DNA of 64,000 nt from Tetrapyrgos nigripes (taxonomy: Eukaryota; Basidiomycota; Agaricomycetes; Agaricales; Campanellaceae). Within the stretch, counting starts at the first letter, position 1; each line of letters opens with the position of its first letter. The translations under genes and the position numbers were made by a program. The stretch spans positions 1 to 64,000 of the forward strand of contig JAACJM010000315.1 in assembly GCA_013368315.1 (NCBI GenBank), written 5' to 3'. The notes beneath the pieces are model-generated. The model was given only the letters and a program-made list of their open reading frames with translations. It was not told the origin of the DNA and made no database searches. Positions 45,326 through 55,925 of the stretch are shown piece by piece.

Positions 45326-48300
45326 GATTAGCTAATACGCGTTTCTTCGACGCGTCCACTCCAAACCGTACTATGTGGATTGAGCAAAGTTGTCCAAAGA
45401 CAAGAGCCCTTTCCATAACTTAATCATGGCTGCAGCCTCCTTCAGCGCTATGTACAATCCTTTGAACATGTATCTTGAATCCGCGACGTAGCAGTCACAC
45501 TCTTTGGCAAGCAGCTCGCATGATTACGCCACCCAGCGCTCTGTATGCCAACCAGCCCTAGGCCTCGTGTTGGCCTTGTGTCCTCATCTATCTTCTTCTC
45601 GACTCTGGTGATAGCTGCCAGTCGCCGGCAGACTGAGAGTCGATATCGATGGACCCAGGCAGCTCTACTAAAGCGTGGCGAGGAGATCACTCGGCCAGGC
45701 AATCGCAACTGCGTCGCGGAGGTCCAGAAGAAGATTGGAATCACAGCAGAACTGGAAGACGAGGTCGGCCACGACGACTGGAGAGTGCCAACCAACGCCC
45801 AGCTGCTCAAGCTCTCTTTGCTAATTCGCACCACAACTCATTCTTCGGTTCTTCCATAAATGTTGTTGGACGCGATCAAATCAACACCTTTGTTGAAGAT
45901 TCAGAAGTCGGCAAGTCATTACTTCTTTTCTAAAACATACATCTTCATTTTGTGGCTCCTCTTTTAGGTTTAAAGCTCTTATACCAGACTATCGCTCACG
46001 TTGGCGCGTTCCATGATTCCGAAACTCGTTATCCACCTCCCAAATGCCATCCCGAAACGCGAACAGCCGTCTTATCGGATATCTCTTCTTGGATACTGAG
46101 GGATGCACGGGTGGGGGCCCGGTTTCATTGGTTATATGGTCCAGCAGGTGCAGGAAGAGGTGCAGAGGCAGAGACCCCAGTTCATTGGCTATATGGTCCA
46201 GCAGGTGCAGGAAAGTCTGCCATCGCTCAGACTTTGGCGGAGAGAGAGCAACGCAATCATTTGGCAGCCAGCTTCTTTTTCTCTCGTTCAGACCCCTCCA
46301 GAAATAATCCAAGGTTTCTGATTATGGTCATTTCGTACTGTCTCGCCATCTGGTGCAGAAACACCCAGCTGCGAGCTGCTATCGATTTTGCTGTCAAAAC
46401 ACGGCCTGCTATCCTTGGATCTGCCATCGAAAAGCAGTTTCAAGAACTCGTTGTCGAGCCCTTCGAAGCGATTCCACAGGAAAGCTGGGAGACGCTGCCA
46501 AGAGTTGTGATCATAGATGGTCTTGATGAATGCCTGGGTAGCGATTCCCAACGGAGAGTCCTGACCGCGCTCTTTGGCGGAGTGGGGAACCAGACGCCTC
46601 TTCGTTTCCTCATTGCCAGCCGGCCAGAACCAGTGATTCGAGACTTCTTTGGTCAACTTCCCCACCGTGGTATCACGACTCGTACGGAGCTCAGTGATAA
46701 TTACTCCACTTCACGGGACATCGAGGTCTATCTTCGCGATGGTTTCAAAGCCATCGTGGAGAAATCTCACTCCGACGTAATGGCTCATATTGCTCTTCCT
46801 TGGCCTCCAATTGGTGTCATTGATGACCTCGTCCAGCGGGCTTCAGGCCAGTTTATTTACGCCTCAACAGTCCTCAAGTATGTTGGAGAAGAGTACTCTC
46901 TTCCTGTAGAGCGACTGGAGTTGGTGCTTGGTTTGCCTTTGGGTGATCCTGATGCCTTCTCTGAGCTTGATGTCCTCTATCGGCAAATATTATCGTCCAA
47001 TCGTAACAAGACCAGGGTCATACAAATCCTAGGGACAATACTTGTAATTGAGGATACCCGTTCACTGCGATGGGTGGAATTGGAGCTTTTTAAGTTTGGT
47101 TATCATCATGTCGATGACTGGGAGGTGATTGACATAGTGGAACAGCTGCTTTCGCTGCCCACCGGAGCAGTCACGGTGTCCCTGCGAGGAATGCACTCGG
47201 TCTTGCAGATTGACAGCGGAAGTGTCGAGTTCCGCCATAAATCATTTCTGGATTTTTTGTTCGATGCACGTCGTTCAGGTGAATATTTCATCGATAAAGC
47301 ACTATTTCACGAGCAATTGGCACGGGTCTGTATGAAGATAACCAACGATTCGTCTCACTCGTAGGTATCATTCCTAGGAACCGGCAGTCGCTTTCACTGA
47401 TATTTTCGCACACTTTACAGATTGCGAAGCTATGCCAAGCATAGTTGCCTGACGCACATACATCTTGCGAAAAGTACGACTGATCTAGTCACTGAGCTGC
47501 GGTGCTTCAATTTCTGTGGCATGATTGAATGGTATTTGAGAGACCGGTCTCACGACATGTCCTTCTATGTCCCTGAGTCTATATCAGTTTTTCAGAAGTA
47601 TGCCACAGTGAGTCAGGGCAAACTTACTTTTTCCCAAAGCTAATGGAGCCATTTCAGGTTTTAGAGTCACATCAGATCAAGACCTGGTCAGATTCTCTTC
47701 AACTCGGTATCTATGTTGCTGGCACGGATGGAAAACTCGAATTATCCAGAAAAATTTTATCAGACCTTGAAGTACTATTGGCTCTCGAAATGGATTGCTA
47801 TTATACACCCCTCAATGCACTTTTTCCTCATTACACTCCCAGCAACATTGACGTCCTAGTCAGTCTTGGCTGCACCATCTCTTACCCGTCCATGAAGGAG
47901 ATTTTCCTATGTCTCAACCCGAGCCTCCATTCACATTCCCATTCCAGAGCTTCTCGTAACCCCGTATGGCATTTCATTGATTTCGAGAGAGGATACGAAA
48001 AACTAGCCAATCATTGCCTGAGGACTATCAGACTCAATCCCTGCATCAAAGACCTTACACGGCGGCAATGTCTGACTATGGGCCCGTCCTCCAGCTTATG
48101 GGGTTATGCCTATGCTCAGTCAAGAATGTCTGAACTACTTTACTACTCTCCTCTCGACCTGGAACTTCAACACGAGCTGAAAAAGACAATGCCATATTTA
48201 AATGGAACAAAAGAGTTGCATAAGGTCCTTCTTTGGCTGCAAGTAAGTACCACAGTGCTCTATCTATATGCTATGTACGTCGCCTGGCTAACATAATGAG

Positions 48301-48502
48301 TGCAGAGCTTTCCAGATGACCAGAGGGACATCCCAATGGAAGTCGCAATTCGGCGGTGTTCCGAGCAGTCTTATGAACTTGGTGATGTGAACGACTCAAC
48401 GAGGCTTTCTATCTCCACTACGACTCGGAGGCTTTCTTTCTACCTCCAACGCCAGATGACTCAGGGCTGTATGGATGACATAGACGACATCACGAAGCCA
48501 AT
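42163..48502 (+). repeat. Segmental duplication, copy A (dysferlin gene plus NACHT gene)
   Basis: About 6.3 kb homologous, in the same orientation, to 56018-62442. The left border is sharp, at GATTTTGCCAGGCG (42163 and 56018), inside the last exon of the dysferlin gene. The right border is set in each copy by a transposon insertion: pogo at 48505 here, a Copia LTR at 62443 in copy B. Divergence is visible as scattered substitutions and small indels, so the duplication is older than the pogo insertions. Confidence 0.9.
45326..45648. promoter_or_regulatory. Divergent promoter region between dysferlin copy A and NACHT copy A
   Basis: A 323-bp gap between two divergent genes, matching the gap at 59331-59655 in copy B. 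Shared blocks include AAAGTTGTCC and GACAAGAGCCCTTTCC. It presumably holds both promoters. No factor site can be named. Confidence 0.5.
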
Positions 48503-48554
48503 TACAGTACACAATCTGGTAATGCATGATCTATCAATGCAATTGATCTCATAA
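45649..48554 (+). CDS. NACHT P-loop NTPase (NLR-like), copy A, 3' end disrupted by transposon
   Basis: STAND-type NTPase of the kind linked in fungi to non-self recognition and programmed cell death. Exon 1 ends SSINVVGRDQINTFVEDSE. It joins GLKLLYQTIAHVGAFHDSE across an intron with a GC donor (GCAAGT, about 45912-45968). The Walker A region is duplicated: HWLYGPAGAGRG (no Lys), then HWLYGPAGAGKSAIAQTLA. Walker B is RVVIIDGLDECLGSD. The helical part runs on through LRSYAKHSCLTHIHLAKSTT and VLESHQIKTWSDSLQLGIYV to KELHKVLLWLQ. The last exon (from 48305) runs into the pogo repeat at 48505, so the final 17 or so codons (VHNLVMHDL...) are transposon-derived and the stop at 48552 is not original. 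No WD40 or ankyrin repeats remain. Confidence 0.85.
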
Positions 48555-51235
48555 TGCATGGACTTGGGCTCTTCCGGAGCTGGGTAAGGGTAAAAATTGC
48601 ATGCATTAAGGATTTATATGGGAATCTCATTATGCACGCAAAAATCCAGGGTTATGCACTATTAGATAGCACCATGTAATACAGTTTTAACTAAAGGCTA
48701 ATCGTTTGATGCACTCGTCCATCCGGAATGGGTCAAACAACTCAAACTTGCTCACGCAGATCGACAAGGGTTGTCTCGGATAAAAAATTTTGGGGCTTTT
48801 TGAGGCAGTTCGGAGCACAGAACAGCAAGGGTTGTATCGGATAAAATCTTTTGGGGCTCTCCAGTGCACAACGAACCATTCCAGCTATTCCCAAACTACC
48901 CAAATGCCACCTGAGACTACTCGTAAACCTCGCCCAAAACCTGCTCCTTACAATTGTACAAAGCCAAAAAAGACAGCTAAACAAGATGTGGTACCAGCAA
49001 CTTCTGCTGTCAACCTTGAAGAGCGACAGAAGAAGAAGAATCTTACTTTGGCAGACTGGTTGGAAGTTGTTGCGTATTTCGACAAGCACCAGCCTACGCT
49101 GACCCAAAAAGAATGTGCAGCTTACTTTGCCGGTCGTAGTCAAAATGCCTTGTTCTTTGACCCAGGAAGCCTAAGCCGGCATTTGTCTGCTGGGGGTCGC
49201 AAAAAAGATCAGGAGCGGCTGAAGAATGGCGGCGCAAATGCACTTTCCACCAAACGAACTAGGATTGTCACCAGCCCCGATGTGGATAGGGCACTCTGGT
49301 ATTGGGTGAAGAGCATGGAAGCCAAAGGCGAGCATTACACTGGTGCTATGCTTGTGGAGAAGCGCCGTCGCTTTGAAATCCTGTTCAACATTCCAGAGGA
49401 CTGTAGGCTTACTACGGAAGGATGGATTGCGTCTTTCAAGAAGACACACAATATCAAGGAGTACAGAAGGCACGGAGAGGCTGGTTCAGTGGATTTGGAA
49501 GCTGTTGAGGCAGAGCGTAAACGTATGCAGAAGATTACTGCACAATATGAACTGCGAGACATGTTCACAACAGACGAGACTGGTCTTTTTGGTTTGTGAG
49601 TTCTCAGAATCTTGTTATGAGTGCAGTAGACTAACTATCGTCTAGTGCACCTCCTGATCGGGGCCTTGCAACAAAGCAAATGTCTGGCAAGAAGTCCAGC
49701 AAGTTCCAAATCACAGCCCTTGTCACCACCAATGCAGATGGTTCCGAGAAAGTTGACACTTTCTTCATCGGCAAGTTCAAGCAACCACGGTGCTTGAAAG
49801 GACGAACCATGGCCTCCTACGGTTTTAATTATGCCTTTAACAAGACTGCATGGATGACGGCACTTCTCTTCGAGCAGTTCATCAGAGAGCGGGACAGTGA
49901 ATATCGCCGTCAAAACTGCCATGTTCTCTACATACTCGACAATTTTTCGGGACATTACATTGACTACCAACCCACAAATATCCGTCTCGAATACTTTGAA
50001 GCCAACCTTACATCTTTTGTCCAACCTGCCGATGCTGGAATCATCCGGACTACGAAGGCGCACTACCAAAAGAAGTTCTGTTTGCGAGCATTAGACATGG
50101 ATGAGGCGGGAGAGGAGGACATCTATAAAATCAACATCTTAGAGGTCATGACGTTGTGGAAGGAGGCATGGAATTCGGTGACACCTACCACAATTGCGAA
50201 TTGCTGGCGTCACTCCGGAATCCTTCCCAAAGAGGCACCACTGGAACAGAATGTTGTTGACGTAGGAAACGAGATGGAAGTGGACAGGTGGGCCTCTGGG
50301 GCAATGCAGTGTGCTGATGCCTGGGGTGTCATCTTGGAATATGCGCGCGATGAAATCATGATTTCGGAGTCAGAGGACAAGCTGAAGTGTTTGTTGAAGG
50401 ACCGGTACTGTTACGATGACTGGGCACCAGCATACACAGCCATTTTTGAGGCGGAGAAGGACGACGCATTAGCAGTAGCCAATGTAGAGAAATTGCGGGC
50501 CACGTACCTGCCCCTTGCCTTGAAAACCCCAGTTCCATCCGTCGCACCTTTTAACCAGTCTTCCTTCGTCAACCCTACACATGCTTCACTCCCCGAACTT
50601 CAGAATCTTGAACAGGACCTCACAGACATTGTTGGGGAGCTGAAGACCCGTCATTTGATCCGTAATCCGATGTCCTTGGATGAAATCTTGAACCCGATAG
50701 AAGAGCGAGAGGTTGGGAAGGAGGAGTTTAATTTTCTCGGGGATAATGATATTGCTGCGCGGGTAAAGTGGGATAGAGCTGAGATAGTGGAAGATTCTGA
50801 GGGTGAGGATGAGGATGAGAAGAAAGATGAAAAGGTGTATGCTCCCTCAGAAGTCATAGAGCTTTGCCGCCAACTCGAGGAGGTTTGCCTGGGTAATGAA
50901 CATCTGGACCCGAGCTTTGCTTTGGGTATGGTGCAAAGTATGAGGAAGGTGCGGGGTGTTTACAACAAGAAAAGGCTTGCTTCTTTAGAACAATCTACTT
51001 TAGACCAGTTTGTACGTAGAGTATAGTGTACATTTGGCCTAATGGACAATGAATGACGAACGACAGAAACCTACGACGACTGCAGCGCTGACTGCCACGT
51101 CAGCCTTCCAAATTAGGATATATTTGGGTCACGTGACAGTTACGCAACTTTTTGATAGTGCATGCGATCTCATAATGCAAGATTTTTTCCAAAGGGAGGC
51201 CTTCCTGGAGGTATGCATTATGAGATTGTGTACTG
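48505..51235 (+). mobile_element. Pogo/Tigger-type DNA transposon, element 1
   Basis: A 2731-bp element with 23-bp terminal inverted repeats (CAGTACACAATCTGGTAATG on the left, CAGTACACAATCTCATAATG on the right reverse strand; two mismatches). It is flanked by TA at 48503-48504 and 51236-51237, the target choice of Tc1/mariner-pogo elements. It encodes one spliced transposase. It is inserted in the last exon of NACHT copy A. Confidence 0.94.
48904..51026 (+). CDS. Pogo-type transposase (HTH/CENP-B plus DDE_1), element 1
   Basis: Cut-and-paste transposase. The first ATG in frame is 48904 (MPPETTRKPRPKP). An N-terminal helix-turn-helix region covers KNLTLADWLEVVAYFDKHQP to SLSRHL. A CENP-B/Tc5-type DNA-binding region follows (VDRALWYWVKSMEAKGEHYT, LTTEGWIASFKKTHNI). 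The DDE_1 core has FTTDETGLFG (Asp 1), VLYILDNFSGHYID (Asp 2) and FVQPADAGIIRTTKAHY (Asp 3). A 45-50-bp intron at about 49593-49645 (GTGAGT..CTAG) joins DETGLFG to FAPPDRGLATKQMSG. The tail is acidic (DSEGEDEDEKKDEK). About 690 residues. Intact. Confidence 0.93.
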
Positions 51236-51237
51236 TA

Positions 51238-51609
51238 AGTGCCAGAACGTCTCTTTTGTAATGTTGTCTCGCTATTCAGATATTGACCCTGAATAATATA
51301 TTGTACAATTATATTGTAGAAATATATTACAACTCTATTAGACAAAAAGCTGTCAGCTCACACCGGCTCGAGTCAAGTCAGTGCACTTTTTTGCGGCTCT
51401 AGACCCGAGTCATTGATTTGACGAGTCAGGACTCAGAGCTGTTGGGAGCCAAGCCGGAGGAGGAGGAGGAGGAGGAGTCGTCTATTACCCGGGCTGGGAC
51501 CAAAAACTGATACGCCGGGGTCCGGGAAGCATGGTCTAAGTACATCATTGTTCCCGGGATGATGGGACTCCCGGAGTGAGCCAAAGTCGATCCGGGCCCG
51601 GGACAACAC
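51238..51609. other. Unique spacer at the centre of the palindrome
   Basis: 372 bp between the two inverted elements. AT-rich at the left (51285-51345), GC-rich at the right. It contains a (GAG)n/(GGA)n run at about 51461-51478 and repeated CCGGG motifs. No gene recognised. It may be host DNA or part of an older element. Confidence 0.5.
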
Positions 51610-51620
51610 TACAGTACACA

Positions 51621-52390
51621 ATCTCATAATGCATACCTCCGGGAAGGCCTCCCTTTGGAAAAAATCTTGCATTATGAGATCGCATGCACTATCAAAAAGT
51701 TGCGTAACTGTCACGTGACCCAAATATGTCCTAATTTGGAAGGCTGACGTGGCAGTCAGCGCTGCAGTCGTCGTAGGTTTCTGTCGTTCGTCGTTCATTG
51801 TCCATTAGGCCAAATGTACACTATACTCTACGTACAAACTGGTCTAAAGTAGATTGTTCTAAAGAAGCAAGCCTTTTCTTGTTGTAAACACCCCGCACCT
51901 TCCTCATACTTTGCACCATACCCAAAGCAAAGCTCGGTCCAGATGTTCATTACCCAGGCAAACCTCCTCGAGTTGGCGGCAAAGCTCTATGACTTCTGAG
52001 GGAGCATCTCATAATGCATACCTCCGGGAAGGCCTCCCTTTGGAAAAAATCTTGCATTATGAGATCGCATGCACTATCAAAAAGTTGCGTAACTGTCACG
52101 TGACCCAAATATGTCCTAATTTGGAAGGCTGACGTGGCAGTCAGCGCTGCAGTCGTCGTAGGTTTCTGTCGTTCGTCGTTCATTGTCCATTAGGCCAAAT
52201 GTACACTATACTCTACGTACAAACTGGTCTAAAGTAGATTGTTCTAAAGAAGCAAGCCTTTTCTTGTTGTAAACACCCCGCACCTTCCTCATACTTTGCA
52301 CCATACCCAAAGCAAAGCTCGGGTCCAGATGTTCATTACCCAGGCAAACCTCCTCGAGTTGGCGGCAAAGCTCTATGACTTCTGAGGGAG
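51621..52390 (-). repeat. 385-bp tandem duplication at the inner end of pogo element 2
   Basis: ATCTCATAATGCATACCTCC starts both units (51621 and 52006). Unit 1 ends at GAGGGAGC, then jumps back to the subterminal sequence. The units differ by one G (CTCGGTCC against CTCGGGTCC). Unit 2 lacks the outermost CAGTACACA, so it is not a second complete end. The joint has short shared bases (GCAT/CAT). Confidence 0.93.
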
Positions 52391-54328
52391 CATACACCTT
52401 TTCATCTTTCTTCTCATCCTCATCCTCACCCTCAGAATCTTCCACTATCTCAGCTCTATCCCACTTTACCCGCGCAGCAATATCATTATCCCCGAGAAAA
52501 TTAAACTCCTCCTTCCCAACCTCTCGCTCTTCTATCGGGTTCAAGATTTCATCCAAGGACATCGGATTACGGATCAAATGACGGGTCTTCAGCTCCCCAA
52601 CAATGTCTGTGAGGTCCTGTTCAAGATTCTGAAGTTCGGGGAGTGAAGCATGTGTAGGGTTGACGAAGGAAGACTGGTTAAAAGGTGCGACGGATGGAAC
52701 TGGGGTTTTCAAGGCAAGGGGCAGGTACGTGGCCCGCAATTTCTCTACATTGGCTACTGCTAATGCGTCGTCCTTCTCCGCCTCAAAAATGGCTGTGTAT
52801 GCTGGTGCCCAGTCATCGTAACAGTACCGGTCCTTCAACAAACACTTCAGCTTGTCCTCTGACTCCGAAATCATGATTTCATCGCGCGCATATTCCAAGA
52901 TGACACCCCAGGCATCAGCACACTGCATTGCCCCAGAGGCCCACCTGTCCACTTCCATCTCGTTTCCTACGTCAACAACATTCTGTTCCAGTGGTGCCTC
53001 TTTGGGAAGGATTCCGGAGTGACGCCAGCAATTCGCAATTGTGGTAGGTGTCACCGAATTCCATGCCTCCTTCCACAACGTCATGACCTCTAAGATGTTG
53101 ATTTTATAGATGTCCTCCTCTCCCGCCTCATCCATGTCTAATGCTCGCAAACAGAACTTCTTTTGGTAGTGCGCCTTCGTAGTCCGGATGATTCCAGCAT
53201 CGGCAGGTTGGACAAAAGATGTAAGGTTGGCTTCAAAGTATTCGAGACGGATATTTGTGGGTTGGTAGTCAATGTAATGTCCCGAAAAATTGTCGAGTAT
53301 GTAGAGAACATGGCGGTTTTGACGGCGATATTCACTGTCCCGCTCTCTGATGAACTGCTCGAAGAGAAGTGCCGTCATCCATGCAGTCTTGTTAAAGGCA
53401 TAATTAAAACTGTAGGAGGCCATGGTTCGTCCTTTCAAGCACCGTGGTTGCTTGAACTTGCCGATGAAGAAAGTGTCAACTTTCTCGGAACCATCTGCAT
53501 TGGTGGTGACAAGGGCTGTGATTTGGAACTTGCTGGACTTCTTGCCAGACATTTGCTTTGTTGCAAGGCCCCGATCAGGAGGTGCACTAGACGATAGTTA
53601 GTCTACTGCACTCATAACAAGATTCTGAGAACTCACAAACCAAAAAGACCAGTCTCGTCTGTTGTGAACATGTCTCGCAGTTCATATTGTGCAGTAATCT
53701 TCTGCATACGTTTACGCTCTGCCTCAACAGCTTCCAAATCCACTGAACCAGCCTCTCCGTGCCTTCTGTACTCCTTGATATTGTGTGTCTTCTTGAAAGA
53801 CGCAATCCATCCTTCCGTAGTAAGCCTACAGTCCTCTGGAATGTTGAACAGGATTTCAAAGCGACGGCGCTTCTCCACAAGCATAGCACCAGTGTAATGC
53901 TCGCCTTTGGCTTCCATGCTCTTCACCCAATACCAGAGTGCCCTATCCACATCGGGGCTGGTGACAATCCTAGTTCGTTTGGTGGAAAGTGCATTTGCGC
54001 CGCCATTCTTCAGCCGCTCCTGATCTTTTTTGCGACCCCCAGCAGACAAATGCCGGCTTAGGCTTCCTGGGTCAAAGAACAAGGCATTTTGACTACGACC
54101 GGCAAAGTAAGCTGCACATTCTTTTTGGGTCAGCGTAGGCTGGTGCTTGTCGAAATACGCAACAACTTCCAACCAGTCTGCCAAAGTAAGATTCTTCTTC
54201 TTCTGTCGCTCTTCAAGGTTGACAGCAGAAGTTGCTGGTACCACATCTTGTTTAGCTGTCTTTTTTGGCTTTGTACAATTGTAAGGAGCAGGTTTTGGGC
54301 GAGGTTTACGAGTAGTCTCAGGTGGCAT
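52206..54328 (-). CDS. Pogo-type transposase (HTH/CENP-B plus DDE_1), element 2
   Basis: Same protein as 48904-51026 on the other strand, starting at 54328 (MPPETTRKPRPKP). DETG, LDNFSGH and QPADAGI catalytic motifs are all present, with the same intron. Only two residues differ from element 1: ASYSFN here against ASYGFN, and RQNRHV here against RQNCHV. Both frames are open, so either could be active. Nothing in the sequence suggests a host role. Confidence 0.93.
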
Positions 54329-54729
54329 TTGGGTAGTTTGGGAATAGCTGGAATGGTTCGTTGTGCACTGGAGAGCCCCAAAAGATTTTATCCGATACAA
54401 CCCTTGCTGTTCTGTGCTCCGAACTGCCTCAAAAAGCCCCAAAATTTTTTATCCGAGACAACCCTTGTCGATCTGCGTGAGCAAGTTTGAGTTGTTTGAC
54501 CCATTCTGGATGGACGAGTGCATCAAACGATTAGCCTTTAGTTAAAACTGTATTACATGGTGCTATCTAATAGTGCATAACCCTGGATTTTTGCGTGCAT
54601 AATGAGATTCCCATATAAATCCTTAATGCATGCAATTTTTACCCTTACCCAGCTCCGGAAGAGCCCAAGTCCATGCATTATGAGATCAATTGCATTGATA
54701 GATCATGCATTACCAGATTGTGTACTGTA

Positions 54730-55925
54730 TCAGGTCTTTTTAGGATCTCAAGAGTGAGAAAAATATATATCCTATTGTCTGACTTGCTCAGTAAAGACGT
54801 AGGGCGGTCTTAAGACAATTTTTTGAAGCTCTGATATTCTGGTAAGTATACCCATCTTCAACTTGTTATGACTCGGCGAGCAACTTTCTGAATCCTGCCC
54901 AACAGTTACAGAGCGAGCCTTGTCGTCGGAGTCCTTTGACGCTGTTACTTCCATTCGCATACTTAGACTGCGTCCGTCATGAAGCTGAGAGGCCCCTGCG
55001 TTGCAGCATTTCTTTCAAGTTTTCGTAGGGACATGTACAAGTCACAAGTGTGCTGAATCCTGAATCCTGATACTTATGGGTCATCCATCCATTGGACTCG
55101 CATATATATATATGCTGCATGCATTCTGGACCAGTAATATACTCACTCGCCGTTGGTCCTTGGATGGAATTCTAATTTCTACCGTGACGCGTACGAGACT
55201 CCATCGACTCGGAAATCCAAATCCAAAGGAGAAAGAAACCGTTGGGTCCGATCCTCCATCACTCAATCTTCATCCTCATCCATCAGTCGTGGATGAAGAC
55301 TGCAATTCCACCGAGCTTCTAATGCCTAGACGTTCGTGTAACTTGCTATCCGGACGTAGGCTTTCGGAGTAGCTCTTGTGCTTGAACATAGTTGCCTGAG
55401 CGTTCCGCAACCTGAGTAGGATAGGAGGAGGGACGAGGATCTTGAGTTGGGTTCGAGATCATGACAGTCGTTTGAAAAATTGTTACGCGCCAAAACGCGA
55501 CATCGTGACTCGTGAGTTGTACGCATGATTTTCCAGACGTTGTATTACGATGTATGTAGCAGTAGGACACATCATAAAGGAAATACAAAGGAAAGAAAAA
55601 ATGACTGAGCAGGTTTGCGTCGACATTGGAATTAGTGAGCCATCATCAACATCTCAGACCTCAAAATAGGAACGGGTGTTTTGACTTTCAGCCCGATACT
55701 GATTGTGGGGGATGGTTCTGAAAAGAATTTATCTGGTAAATCCCCAAAAAGGAAAGAGGAGAAGAGAGAGAAAGGAGGGGTTCACTTGCTATCTCACCTG
55801 TTCTCCCGGTTTCTAACTGAGACGCATTACCCTTTACATCAATGTCTTCACTTTCCTTACTTTTATTCTCAAAAAATTGCGTCAAATCCCGTTGAAAGAC
55901 GCAAAGCCAATGTTCCGATACTACT
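54730..55925. other. Gene-free stretch between pogo element 2 and dysferlin copy B
   Basis: About 1.2 kb with no recognised gene. It has a TA-rich run (ATATATATATAT) near 55099-55112. It is not part of the 6.3-kb duplication, which begins at 56018. Confidence 0.4.

Larger units (their letters stand above)
51612..54727 (-). mobile_element. Pogo/Tigger-type DNA transposon, element 2 (inverted, with terminal duplication)
   Basis: Same element as 48505-51235 in opposite orientation; 3116 bp, which is the length of element 1 plus 385. Inverted repeats lie at 51612-51634 and 54705-54727, flanked by TA (51610-51611 and 54728-54729). The extra 385 bp is a tandem copy of the transposase-3' end at 51621-52005, repeated at 52006-52390. 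Confidence 0.94.
48503..54729. repeat. 6.2-kb palindrome of two inverted pogo-type elements
   Basis: Left arm 48505-51235 and right arm 51612-54727 are reverse complements of each other around a 372-bp unique spacer. TA dinucleotides flank each element. Over the two transposase frames only two amino-acid differences are seen. The right arm has one extra 385-bp terminal duplication. Confidence 0.95.

Noticed and set aside
45545..45859. Alternative frame over the NACHT first exon (EVQKKIGITAELEDEVGHDD) that looks protein-like
   Set aside because: In copy B the same frame is closed by stops at both ends, while the frame leading into INVVGRDQINTF is open in both copies and joins the NACHT exon.
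48790..48903. N-terminal extension of the pogo transposase beginning at 48790
   Set aside because: It would need a TTG start. The first ATG in frame is 48904, where the sequence begins MPPETTRK.
48904..54328. CENP-B-like domesticated host genes
   Set aside because: Both copies sit inside complete transposons with inverted repeats and TA target duplications, so they are ordinary transposases.
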